Below, piece after piece: positions 15,267 through 23,522 of a DNA stretch of 63,717 nt; the stretch's first letter is position 1, and each line of letters opens with the position of its first letter. Made by a program: the position numbers and the translations under genes. The notes below the pieces were generated by a model that was not told where the DNA came from, did no database searches, and saw only the letters and a program-made list of their open reading frames with translations. Where the stretch lies: positions 1 to 63,717 of the forward strand of contig NZ_FNEK01000030.1 in assembly GCF_900099935.1 (NCBI RefSeq), given 5' to 3'. The DNA comes from Aliiruegeria lutimaris (lineage in GTDB: Bacteria; Pseudomonadota; Alphaproteobacteria; Rhodobacterales; Rhodobacteraceae).

Positions 15267-17944
15267 GGTTGCGCGGAATCCAGGGGCGCCTGCTGCTCAT
15301 TCTGGCGCTGTCCTCGCTGGCGATGGTTGTGGCGAGCTTCGCCGCGTTTCGCGCGCTGGACGAGATCGGCGCCGTCACCGAAACCATGACCGGGCGCGAC
15401 GTTCCGGCGGTGACCTCGTCGCTGCGGCTTGCCCAGGTTGGCGAGCGGCTTCAGCAGCGCGGCGCGAGCCTCATGGCCGCCGGAACGCCCGAGGCGCTGG
15501 CCCGCGCAGAGCAGGCCATTACGGCGGATCTTGAGGCCTTCGCCCGCGAGGCGGAGGCATTGCAATCCGTTCAGGCGCTGTCGGGGGAGGTCTCGACCCT
15601 GTCGGTCGAACTGGCCAAGCGGCTACACGACCTGCGTCGTGCCCTGGCCGCGCGCAGCGTTCATGCCGAAAATCTCGAAATCAGCCGGCTTGCCATGCGC
15701 GGGCAGGCCGAAAATGTCCGGCAGTTGATCGGCCCCTCGATCCTCGCCATCGAGGCGATCACCAGCGGGCGGATGGGAACGGACATGGCGACGTTCCGCA
15801 TCGCCATCCGCTCGCAGGCGCCGCTGCTCGCGGCGGAGCGGCTGACCGATCAGGTCACGGCGCTGCTGTTCCAGGCCCAGATCGCCGAAGACGCGCGCTC
15901 GCTGGTGGAATCGCAGGCAAGCTACCGCCGCACCGTCTCCCAGCTTGAAGCGCTGGTGCCGAATCTTCCGGCCGGGCTTCGGGGCGGGTTCTCGGAGGCG
16001 GTGGCGGCTTTTGCCGATCAGTCCGGTGCGGATGGCATCATGGCGCTGCGGCTGCAGGAACTGGCGGCGTTGAAGGAGGCCGAGGCCGCGCTGGAGGATA
16101 GCGGCAAGCGGGCCGAGGCGCTCAAGCAACTCGTGGACAGCCGGGTGATCGCTGCCAGCCGGAGCATGGCCGAGGCGACCGAAGACCTGCGCCAGACCAT
16201 CCTGTCGCGCAACTCGCAATTCGCGTTGATCGGGCTGGCGGTCATCCTCGGCGCGGCTGGCCTGTCCTACCTGTTCGTGATCCGCCCCTTGAGCCGTAAC
16301 CTCGCTGCCGTGACCGAATCCATGACGCGGCTGGCCGCCGGTGAGCGGGAGTTGCAGGTTCCCGGCGCGGAGCGGCGCGACGAGATCGGCGATCTGGCCC
16401 GCGCCTTCACGGTGTTCAAGGATAACGCCTTCCAGATGGAGCAGCTCGACCGCGAGCTTGCCGAGCGCTCGAACCTGCTTCTGGCCACGTTCGAGACGAT
16501 GAAGGACGGCTTTTCCGTTTTCGACAGCGAACGCCGGCTCGTGGCCTGGAACCCGCAATACCTCGCACATTACCAACTTGAGGAGGCGGATATTTCGGAC
16601 CGGCCCGATATCGAGGAGGTCAACCGGCGTCTGGCCGCGCGCGGCGTGCGGGCCTTCCTTCCGAACGGGGAGGAAACCGACATGGTGTCGCTGTCGCATC
16701 GGCGCCTGCTGCACCCGCAGCGGCACGAGCTGCGTTTTGCCGACGGGCAGGTGCTGGAATTGCGGTCCAACCCGATCCCGCAGGGCGGATTCGCCACGAT
16801 TCACATGGACGTGACCGAGCAGCGCGGCACCGAAAGCCAGCTTCTGCAGGCGCAGAAAATGGAGACGGTCGGCCAGTTGACCGGCGGGATCGCGCATGAT
16901 TTCAACAATATTCTCGCGGTGATCATCGGCAACCTGAATATCCTCGAACGCGAGACCGCCGAGGTGCCGGAGCTGCAGGCCCGGGCGGAGCGGGCGCTGG
17001 GCGCCGCGGATCGGGCGGCGGGGCTTGTGAACCGGCTGCTGGCCTTCTCGCGCAGGCAGCGGCTCGCACCCGAGAATATCGACATCAACGCGCTTGTCCG
17101 GGACATGCACGAATTGCTGGAAACCAGCGTCGGTTCCGCGGTGACGCTGCGGATGGACCTTGCCGAAGACCTGCCGCAGGTGCGCGTCGATCCGGGCCAG
17201 CTCGAAAACGCGCTGATGAACCTTGCCATCAACGCCCGCGATGCGATGGAGGGCGAAGGCGAAATCGCGATCTCGACCCGCGCGGCCAGCGGGGATTTCA
17301 TCGAACTAAGCGTCTCCGATACCGGCAGCGGGATTGCGCCGGAGCTTCTGGAGCAGGTCTTCGAGCCGTTCTTCACCACCAAGCCCGTGGGCAAGGGCAG
17401 CGGGCTGGGGCTCAGCATGGTCTACGGTTTCGCGCAGCAATCGGGCGGCAACGTGCATGTGGAGAGTGCGCCGGGGGTCGGCACGAAAGTGACCCTGAGC
17501 CTGCCGGTGACAGTGGAGGCCGCACCGGAGGAGGCACCGGAACAGGTGAGCGGCGAAGGGGCGGGCGATGCCTGCATTCTGGTGGTGGATGACGATGCCG
17601 ACCTGCTGGAGATTGCTGCCGACCAGTTGCGCGCGCATGGCTATGCCGTTGTCACTGCGCTCGACGGCGCAACGGCACTGGAGGTGCTGGCGGAAATCCC
17701 GGAGATCGACCTGCTCTACACAGACCTTGCCATGCCGGGCGAGATCGACGGTTTCGCATTGGCGCGGGAGGCGGAGAAGATCCGGCCCGACCTGCCGGTG
17801 CTGTTTACTTCCGGCGCGCCGGGCGAGGCGGGGGCCGGGTTGCCCAACTTGCTGCGCAAGCCGGTGCCCGAAGAGACGCTGCTCATGGCCGTGCGCCTGC
17901 AGCTGGAAACCTACAGCCGGCGGACATCCGTATCGAGCACGTAA
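15263..17944 (+). CDS. Hybrid sensor histidine kinase (TorS-like architecture)
   Basis: Encodes 893 residues. TM1 lies at about 9-30, then a ~290-residue helical periplasmic sensor region, then TM2 at about 318-340. A HAMP domain (RRDEIGDLARAFTVFKDN) and a PAS-like domain (about 405-525, ETMKDGFSVFDSERRLVAWN) follow. The HisKA domain has the phosphorylated H545 in GGIAHDFNN. The ATPase domain shows NALMNLAINARDAM, DTGSGI and GSGLGLSMVYG. The C-terminal receiver domain has D821 in YTDLAMPGEIDG. The start overlaps the stop of the binding-protein gene, so translation is probably coupled. The 3' end overlaps the convergent response regulator by 34 bp. A partner role for the binding protein is inference. 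Confidence 0.93.
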   Translation: MRLRGIQGRLLLILALSSLAMVVASFAAFRALDEIGAVTETMTGRDVPAVTSSLRLAQVGERLQQRGASLMAAGTPEALARAEQAITADLEAFAREAEALQSVQALSGEVSTLSVELAKRLHDLRRALAARSVHAENLEISRLAMRGQAENVRQLIGPSILAIEAITSGRMGTDMATFRIAIRSQAPLLAAERLTDQVTALLFQAQIAEDARSLVESQASYRRTVSQLEALVPNLPAGLRGGFSEAVAAFADQSGADGIMALRLQELAALKEAEAALEDSGKRAEALKQLVDSRVIAASRSMAEATEDLRQTILSRNSQFALIGLAVILGAAGLSYLFVIRPLSRNLAAVTESMTRLAAGERELQVPGAERRDEIGDLARAFTVFKDNAFQMEQLDRELAERSNLLLATFETMKDGFSVFDSERRLVAWNPQYLAHYQLEEADISDRPDIEEVNRRLAARGVRAFLPNGEETDMVSLSHRRLLHPQRHELRFADGQVLELRSNPIPQGGFATIHMDVTEQRGTESQLLQAQKMETVGQLTGGIAHDFNNILAVIIGNLNILERETAEVPELQARAERALGAADRAAGLVNRLLAFSRRQRLAPENIDINALVRDMHELLETSVGSAVTLRMDLAEDLPQVRVDPGQLENALMNLAINARDAMEGEGEIAISTRAASGDFIELSVSDTGSGIAPELLEQVFEPFFTTKPVGKGSGLGLSMVYGFAQQSGGNVHVESAPGVGTKVTLSLPVTVEAAPEEAPEQVSGEGAGDACILVVDDDADLLEIAADQLRAHGYAVVTALDGATALEVLAEIPEIDLLYTDLAMPGEIDGFALAREAEKIRPDLPVLFTSGAPGEAGAGLPNLLRKPVPEETLLMAVRLQLETYSRRTSVSST

Positions 17945-18630
17945 CCCGCGCCGCGTTCGGTGCGGATCAGCTGCGGTGCCTTCGGGTTCGGCTCGATCTT
18001 TCGGCGCAGACGCAGGATGAGCACGTCGATCGTGCGGTCGAACACCTCGCCGCCATCGGAACGCGTGCGCTCCAGCAACTGGTCTCGGCTGAGGATATGG
18101 CGCGGCGCCTTCACGAAGGCTTCCAGCAACAGGAACTCGGCATTGGTCAGCGGCACGGGCTGGCCGGTCGGGCTTTCGAGCACCCGTGCGGTCAGGTCGA
18201 TCATCCAGCCGCCGAAGCTGCGGCAATCGTGGTCGAGCGCGTCTGGCGGCGGCGCTTGCGTCTCGGCGGTGCCTGTGCGGCGCAGAACGGCCTTGATACG
18301 TGCCACCAACTCGCGCGTGTTGAACGGCTTCACCACGTAGTCGTCCGCCCCCATTTCCAGCCCGATGATCCGGTCCACGTCGCCGCCGAGGCCGGTGAGC
18401 ATGATGATCGGGATGGTGGATGTCGCACGGAGCCGCTGGGCAATGGTCAGCCCGTCCTGATCGGGAAGGCGCAGGTCGAGCAGGATCAGGTCGGGCGGCA
18501 TACGTCTGATTGCATCGCCGATTTCGGCGCCGCTCCCGGCCTCCTCGACCCTCCAACCCTGAGCTTCCAGTTCGTATCGGACGATTTCCCGGATATCGGA
18601 ATCATCGTCCACGATGAGAACATTGACCAT
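17911..18630 (-). CDS. OmpR-family response regulator (TorR-like)
   Basis: Encodes a 239-residue DNA-binding response regulator. The N-terminal receiver has the acidic pocket VDDDSD and the phosphoacceptor D52 in LLDLRLP, plus the conserved Lys in DYVVKPF. The C-terminal winged helix ends RTERGAGYVLDTDVRRL. It faces the hybrid kinase gene tail to tail, sharing 34 bp, and is most likely its target regulator. Targets could include fruBKA or the binding-protein gene itself. The transcription unit starts in the 18631-18759 spacer. Confidence 0.93.
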   Translation of the reverse strand: MVNVLIVDDDSDIREIVRYELEAQGWRVEEAGSGAEIGDAIRRMPPDLILLDLRLPDQDGLTIAQRLRATSTIPIIMLTGLGGDVDRIIGLEMGADDYVVKPFNTRELVARIKAVLRRTGTAETQAPPPDALDHDCRSFGGWMIDLTARVLESPTGQPVPLTNAEFLLLEAFVKAPRHILSRDQLLERTRSDGGEVFDRTIDVLILRLRRKIEPNPKAPQLIRTERGAGYVLDTDVRRL

Positions 18631-18759
18631 TGGTATCCCTACTGCCCGTCGGAACGCGGCATTTCAAGCCTGATTACAGGGTTTTCGCATGCAGGCATAT
18701 CAGGTTGCTTACGGTAGAAGAAAAGGGGCCGCCGCCTCCGTTCTGTCGCATTTTGCCAC

Positions 18760-19758
18760 CTAGCCGAAGAGAATGAGCTGGGAGGTGGCGATGGACCACA
18801 GAACGGCGATGCCGAACAGCGCGAAACCGGCAAGGGAGAGGCGCGTCAGGTGCCGGATCGCCTTCGGCTGGACCCCGGCGAGGCTGTCGCTGTTTGCAAC
18901 GGTTTTCAGAAGTCCCGTGGCCAACGCCAGCGCGGTTCCTGCGAAGAGCGGGACATAGAGCGCATAGCCGAAATAGCCGTATTCGCGCTTCAGCAGGCAG
19001 AAGGGGCAATGGTGGTTCGGGTGATCGTAGACATAGAGCGAGATCACCGAGACGATGGCGGTGAGGGCGGCGAAGAAGAAAGCGGCGCCGGCAAGGGCAA
19101 AGAGCCGCTCGCCACGTTTGCGCAGCACGATGGCAGCCCCCGAGACCAGCACCGCGCCGCCCGCCGCGCCCAGAAGCCAGAGCGCGTGCGCGCGGGCAAG
19201 CCCGGTCATCTCCGCCGCAAACCCCTCGTTGGAGGGCGTGAAGAGCTTCGAGCAGCAGGAGGTGATCACATCCGTCTTCATGTTGAGGAAAAAGGCCAGT
19301 TCGGTTGCAAAGCCGGCGAGCACGAGCGGCGCGATTCCGAGGATGGTGGCGAATTTGAGCCGGGTCAGCGGGAAATCCCGCCCCAGCCGGTCCACCCGGT
19401 CGAGGATCAGCCAGAGTGCTGCGGCGAAGAACAGCGTGATCTTGAGGTAGAGCGCGGGGAAACCCCAGCCATTCACGTTGAACGTGCCCACCGCGCACAT
19501 CGCACCGACGAAAAGCGCGGCCATGCGGTCGGCATTGAAGACGAGCAGGAACAGCGCCGCGATTTCGATCAGCATGACGAAGCCGAACAGCGTGGAGACA
19601 AGCTCGGTGCGGCGTTCCAGATCCAACTGCCGCTGGCTGCCGCTCGCCAGATCCCAATGCTGCAGCAGGCGGATGCCGAACCACGCCGCCCAGAGGGCAA
19701 CCGCGCTGGCGAGCGCCGAGGCGAGCAGCAGGGCGAGGATCGGGGTCTGGAGGATCAT
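18760..19758 (-). CDS. Polytopic membrane protein with TSCCSK and CPFC cysteine motifs
   Basis: Encodes 332 residues with about eight hydrophobic segments. Two cysteine clusters stand out: TSCCSKLF near residue 168 and HHCPFCLLKREYGYFG near residue 248. A CxxC in a membrane protein followed by an aromatic helix recalls VKOR/DsbB-type disulfide enzymes or a metal relay, but I cannot assign a family. The start overlaps the stop of the ABC ATPase gene (ATGA), so the two are translationally coupled. It is the last gene of the NosL/ABC/RND series and may handle electrons, disulfides or metal for that system; this is inference. Confidence 0.75.
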   Translation of the reverse strand: MILQTPILALLLASALASAVALWAAWFGIRLLQHWDLASGSQRQLDLERRTELVSTLFGFVMLIEIAALFLLVFNADRMAALFVGAMCAVGTFNVNGWGFPALYLKITLFFAAALWLILDRVDRLGRDFPLTRLKFATILGIAPLVLAGFATELAFFLNMKTDVITSCCSKLFTPSNEGFAAEMTGLARAHALWLLGAAGGAVLVSGAAIVLRKRGERLFALAGAAFFFAALTAIVSVISLYVYDHPNHHCPFCLLKREYGYFGYALYVPLFAGTALALATGLLKTVANSDSLAGVQPKAIRHLTRLSLAGFALFGIAVLWSIATSQLILFG

Positions 19759-20438
19759 GCCTCGTTCTCCTCCAGCCGGCCGTCGCGCATCGACACCACG
19801 CGGTCAACCTGGTCTGCCGCCCAGATCCGTGGGTCATGGCTCGTCATGATCACCGTCCGCCCCTCCGCGCGTAGCCCGGACACGATGTCGAGAAAGCGGT
19901 GGGCCAACTCGGTGTCGAGATTGGCCGTCGGCTCGTCGGCGATGAGGACGGGCGGGTCGTTGATGAGCGCACGCGCGATGGCCGCGCGCTGCGCCTCGCC
20001 GCCGGAGAGGAACTCGACCCTTTCGCCCGCCTTCCCGGCAATGCCGAGCATCTCGAGCCGGGCCAGCGCCCGTTTGGCATCGGCGCGGCGCTCGCCGCCG
20101 AGCGGGGTGGCGGGCAGCAGCACGTTTTCAAGAACGCTCAGCCCACGGATCAGGTTGAAACGCTGGAACACGAAGCCGAAGGTACGGCGCCGTTCGAGGG
20201 TCAGGAAGCGTTCGGGCAGGCCGGAGACCATGCGCCCATCGATCAACACCCGCCCGGAGGTGGGCCGCGCCATGCAGCTGATGATCGACAGCAGCGTCGT
20301 CTTGCCGGAGCCGGAAGGCCCCTTGAACACGGTCAGCGCGTTGCGCGCGATTTCCAGGTCGATCCCATCGAGCGCGGTCAATGCGCTGGGACGGCCTTCG
20401 TTATATGTCTTGCAGACGGATTGGACCGAAATCATCAC
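19755..20438 (-). CDS. ABC transporter ATP-binding protein (MacB/LolD type)
   Basis: Encodes a 227-residue ABC ATPase. Walker A is GPSGSGKTTLLS (about residues 40-51), the signature is LSGGEAQRAAIARAL, Walker B is VLIADEPTANLD, and a switch His lies in MTSHDPR. The length and the helical insert RFNLIRGLSVLENVLLP are typical of MacB/LolD-type ATPases that pair with FtsX-like permeases for extracytoplasmic work rather than for import. It lies 6 bp after the permease gene and overlaps the next membrane-protein gene by 4 bp. Confidence 0.92.
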   Translation of the reverse strand: MMISVQSVCKTYNEGRPSALTALDGIDLEIARNALTVFKGPSGSGKTTLLSIISCMARPTSGRVLIDGRMVSGLPERFLTLERRRTFGFVFQRFNLIRGLSVLENVLLPATPLGGERRADAKRALARLEMLGIAGKAGERVEFLSGGEAQRAAIARALINDPPVLIADEPTANLDTELAHRFLDIVSGLRAEGRTVIMTSHDPRIWAADQVDRVVSMRDGRLEENEA

Positions 20439-20444
20439 TGCCCC

Positions 20445-21587
20445 CTATCGCATGACCTGATCAGGGTCGGCTGTCGCCGCCCGCCAGATCGGAACGATCG
20501 TGGCCGCCATGTAGGGCAGCACGGTCAGGAAAAAGAGCGCCGTCAGTTGCAAGCCATCTATCCCCGGTGTCAGCGCGAAATCGGGATAGATGACGGACCA
20601 GCCCTTGAGGACGGAGGCAAAGAGGCCCGCGTCGAAGGCGAAGACGTGAAGATAGGCGAGCACCGTCCCGAGCAAGAAGGCGCCAAAGGAGACCAAGCCG
20701 CCCTCCCAGAGCTTCATGGCGATCACGTCGCCCGTGTCCCAGCCAATGGCCTTGAGGATGCCGATCTCACGCGTCTCCTCGGCGGACAGGCCCGAGGCCT
20801 TCTCGGCGGCGAAGATCACGAAGGCCAGCACGGAGGCTCCGGCCAGCAGCACCATGATCCCTTCGCGCCAGGAGAAGAGCTTCTGATAGGTGCGGGCAAT
20901 CTCGTCGCGCGTGACCAGCCGTGCATTCGGCAGAAGGCGGCCGATCTTTTCGACGATAGTGTCGATCTCGCGCGGGTTGCGGATGGAGAGGGCGATATCG
21001 GTATAGACATCCTCCGGCAGCTCGAAGAAGGCGCGGAAATTGGCCTCGTTCAGCAGGATCAGGTCGGTCGAGACCAGCGCGCTGTCGGAGGAAAGCCGCT
21101 TGGCAATGTCGAAGCGGACGAGATCGCCGGGAGTGCGGCTGAGAAAGAGCGGCGCGGTCTCCCACGGCATTTCGCGCACACGCGGCAGGCTCTCGCCAAT
21201 GATGGCTTGCCCCGCGGGCGGGGCCATGGCGGGATCGAGCGGCACCATCAGCGTGTAATTGGCGCCGTTCAGACGGTCATAGAAATAGCCCCAGAGCCGC
21301 CCCTTTATACTGGCCACACCGCGAATGCCGTCGATCTCGGCGATCACGTCGCCCGGGATCAGGTCATGCCGGCCCATGACGAGGTTCTGGATGATCACCT
21401 CCGGCGCCTCCGCCAGAACCACCTCTGCTTCCTTGCGCAGCGCGGTGGCAAAGAGCGTGGCCGACGCGACGACGAAGATCACCATCGCGTAGATCAGCAG
21501 GAGCCCGGTATTCTTGATCCGTCGGCGGGCGAGGGCGGCGAGGGTATATTCTGCCAGCGCGCGCTGGCGGCGCAGCCAGGATGTCAT
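20445..21587 (-). CDS. ABC transporter permease, FtsX/MacB type
   Basis: Encodes a 380-residue permease with one N-terminal membrane helix (about residues 28-48, GLLLIYAMVIFVVASATLF). A ~200-residue extracytoplasmic domain follows, then three C-terminal helices flanking EIGILKAIGWDTGDVIAMKL, the FtsX-domain coupling region. Such permeases work as mechanotransmitters or lipoprotein/metal-chaperone exporters with MacB-type ATPases. The gene overlaps the preceding small exported protein gene by 4 bp (ATGA) and lies 6 bp before its ATPase. Confidence 0.9.
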   Translation of the reverse strand: MTSWLRRQRALAEYTLAALARRRIKNTGLLLIYAMVIFVVASATLFATALRKEAEVVLAEAPEVIIQNLVMGRHDLIPGDVIAEIDGIRGVASIKGRLWGYFYDRLNGANYTLMVPLDPAMAPPAGQAIIGESLPRVREMPWETAPLFLSRTPGDLVRFDIAKRLSSDSALVSTDLILLNEANFRAFFELPEDVYTDIALSIRNPREIDTIVEKIGRLLPNARLVTRDEIARTYQKLFSWREGIMVLLAGASVLAFVIFAAEKASGLSAEETREIGILKAIGWDTGDVIAMKLWEGGLVSFGAFLLGTVLAYLHVFAFDAGLFASVLKGWSVIYPDFALTPGIDGLQLTALFFLTVLPYMAATIVPIWRAATADPDQVMR

Positions 21588-21913
21588 CGTGCCGCCTCCT
21601 CGGGGCCAAAGCGCAATTCTCCCCGCCCGAAACCGGCCGCGGGGCGCGGGGCGAAGGTGCCGGAGGGGAAATGCTCAAAGGACATGGGTGCGTCCTGAAA
21701 CGCGGTCTGCAGATCCGCCAGCGCCGGATTGCGGGTGAAGCGGGCCTCGGTGAACAGCGCCAGATCGGTCAATCCGACAGCGCGGACCAGCGCGGCCGAG
21801 CGCGCCATCCGCGCCCGTTCCGGGGCGGTGGTGATCCGGGCGTGCAGGGATGCGAGCGCCAGCGTGGCGGTGCCGGCGGCGAGGAGCCCGAAGACGATAC
21901 GCGTGCGTCGCAT
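21584..21913 (-). CDS. Small exported protein in the NosL/ABC operon
   Basis: Encodes 109 residues. The N terminus MRRTRIVFGLLAAGTATLALA looks like a signal peptide or anchor. The rest (RFTRNPALADLQTAFQDAPMSFEHFPSG) has no cysteines and no family that I recognise. It starts at the ATG at 21913 within TGATG, sharing one base with the stop of the NosL-like frame upstream, and ends overlapping the permease start. The tight coupling suggests a subunit or cargo partner of the ABC system. Confidence 0.7.
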   Translation of the reverse strand: MRRTRIVFGLLAAGTATLALASLHARITTAPERARMARSAALVRAVGLTDLALFTEARFTRNPALADLQTAFQDAPMSFEHFPSGTFAPRPAAGFGRGELRFGPEEAAR

Positions 21914-22448
21914 CACTCGAATGTCCCGGCATCGAGGGCGGCGAGCATCTCGCCTGTCACCGCGTCGAAGGTGACCCGCGCCTTGCCCTTGTGATCCTTC
22001 AGAAAATCCGCCGCGTCGGCGTCGGTGGCCAGCGGCACCAGCTCGCGCCCCATCGGCCCGTAGACATCCGAACCGATCACGTATTCGGCGGCCCGCGCAT
22101 CCACCAGCGCAAGCCCGTAATACTCCGTCACCCCCATTCCCGCGATCTGCGCGGCGGCGCGTCCGGGGCGTATTTGTCCAGATTGTCGAGATACTTGAAG
22201 AAATCCTTCGCGCCGTCGAATTGGACGGCTATGCCGTCATCCCACAGGATCGTGGCCACCCATTCGGGATATTGGGCCACGAACATGCCGCAGACGGGGC
22301 AGGTGTCGCGCGGGCCGGGCGCGGGCAGCTCGACCTTTGGCGCATCGGCGCGGGCAGGGCTGAGGCCGAGACCGGCCAGAAGGGCAGCAGCGGGCAGGCT
22401 GGCGAGCAGGCGCCGGCGATGGGCGCAGGGGGAGCCGTGATGGCACAT
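21913..22448 (-). pseudogene. NosL-like lipoprotein/copper chaperone, frameshifted
   Basis: Two overlapping frames together encode one NosL-family protein. The first (22448-22128) gives an N terminus with a twin-arginine-like signal (HRRRLLASLPAAALLAGLG), then the metal-binding CPVCGMFVAQYPEWVATIL and FDGAKDFFKYLDNLDKYAPD. It then leaves frame and stops at 22128. The family sequence continues in another frame: AGMGVTEYYGLALVDARAA, then YVIGSDVYGPMGRELVP, ending at 21913. The total of 536 nt is one base short of 179 codons, matching a single-base deletion near 22140-22165 in a GC-rich run. It is either a true inactivating mutation or a sequencing error. An in-frame ATG at 22137 could allow the second part to be made separately. 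NosL proteins bind Cu(I). Confidence 0.85.
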
Positions 22449-22511
22449 GGCGGGGTCCGTCTTGCTGGAAGGGCAGTCTGCCCGGCGCCGGGCCGGGCAG
22501 ACCGGAACGCG

Positions 22512-23015
22512 TCAGTTGGCGGCGCGGGCGCGGCGTTCGGCCCGGCGCTTGCGGATGGCGATCGTGTCTTCGGCCATGGAGGCGAAGGCGGCGCGCAGCG
22601 CATCGTCGAAACCGACGATGGAGGTGCCCTCTGCCTCGGCTGCGGCGGCTTCGGCGGCGGCCTTGTCCGCATAGGCCCATTTCGAGACCTTGGTCATCGT
22701 GCCCATCTTGGCGGGGTTGATGACATAGGCCATCTCCGCCGTGTCCGCGAGCGGCTTCACCTCGCCCTCGGCGCCTGCATCGCCGGCATAGATCACGCGC
22801 GGGCCGCGATCCATGTTGAGCGACAGGCTGATCGCGGCGCAATGGATGGAGCAGGTGCCGTCCGCAGTGTCGTCGTCATAATGGATCAGGTGGCGCGTAT
22901 GGCTCCACTGCTGCCGCATCATGCCGCAATGCCGAAATGCCGTGGCGAGGGTTTTGATCGCGGCTTGACCTGACGCGCCGTTGCCGCAGGAAGCGGCGAG
23001 CGACAAACGTGGCAA
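22512..23015 (-). CDS. Second NosL-like protein, 5' end uncertain
   Basis: Encodes up to 167 residues related to NosL-type metallochaperones. It has HCGMMRQQWSHTRHLIHYDD, TCSIHCAAISLSLNMDRGP, then YVINPAKMGTMTKVSKWAYAD, and a charged tail RKRRAERRARAAN. In the relatives I know, the first motif reads CxxCGM; here the first Cys is replaced by Phe. The only upstream start is a TTG at 23015 without a ribosome site, preceded by an in-frame stop, and no proper export signal is visible apart from a lipobox-like LAASCGN. The N terminus may have been lost or the real start may be a Met near residue 32. The position between the DUF2946-like gene and the first NosL gene supports a shared metal role. Confidence 0.65.
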   Translation of the reverse strand: MPRLSLAASCGNGASGQAAIKTLATAFRHCGMMRQQWSHTRHLIHYDDDTADGTCSIHCAAISLSLNMDRGPRVIYAGDAGAEGEVKPLADTAEMAYVINPAKMGTMTKVSKWAYADKAAAEAAAAEAEGTSIVGFDDALRAAFASMAEDTIAIRKRRAERRARAAN

Positions 23016-23033
23016 GCTGGCGATGCGATGGGG

Positions 23034-23498
23034 TCAGACAGGCAGGACAGGAGGGGCGCGGATCGAGGCCGCGCGCATGGAACGCCGCGCGGGCATGTCG
23101 TCCCGGCGGGGGATCTGCATCGTCAGGGCGAGCGCCACGATCGCGAAGTCGGGCGCGGTCGCGTTGCTGCTGTCGCCGAAATCCGCGACGGCGGCGCTTG
23201 CGCAGACCGGGCAGTCCTGCCCGTCGCCGCCGAGATCGACGAGTGCCACGCCGTCTCCGCTGCAGATCTCCATGATGCCAAGGCCGGTGCCGGGGGGCGC
23301 CACGCCGAGGGATCTCGCCGCCGAGGCGCCGAGGTGATCCGCGGTGAGGAGCACCTGAAAGACCATCGTCACCAGCGCCAGAACACGCAGGAGCGTGTTT
23401 CCGGTGGGTCTGGATCTCGGTCTTTCGATCTTGCGGGTCACTTGGGTGGGCTTTTCGTCATACAGCGGCAGCAGGGCATGCAGCCGATTGCGGATCAA
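23034..23498 (-). CDS. DUF2946-like small membrane/exported protein
   Basis: Encodes 154 residues from a TTG at 23498, or 135 from a GTG at 23441 (MTRKIERPRSRPTGN), which is at least as likely; neither has a strong ribosome site. One hydrophobic segment (TLLRVLALVTMVFQVLLTA) is followed by an extracytoplasmic part with DGQDCPVCASAA. That is the CPxC signature of DUF2946 proteins, which are often found with metal-transport genes. It lies between the RND pump gene and the NosL-like genes, all in one direction. Confidence 0.65.
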   Translation of the reverse strand: MIRNRLHALLPLYDEKPTQVTRKIERPRSRPTGNTLLRVLALVTMVFQVLLTADHLGASAARSLGVAPPGTGLGIMEICSGDGVALVDLGGDGQDCPVCASAAVADFGDSSNATAPDFAIVALALTMQIPRRDDMPARRSMRAASIRAPPVLPV

Positions 23499-23522
23499 TG
23501 GGACACGAGGTCCGACTCAGGG

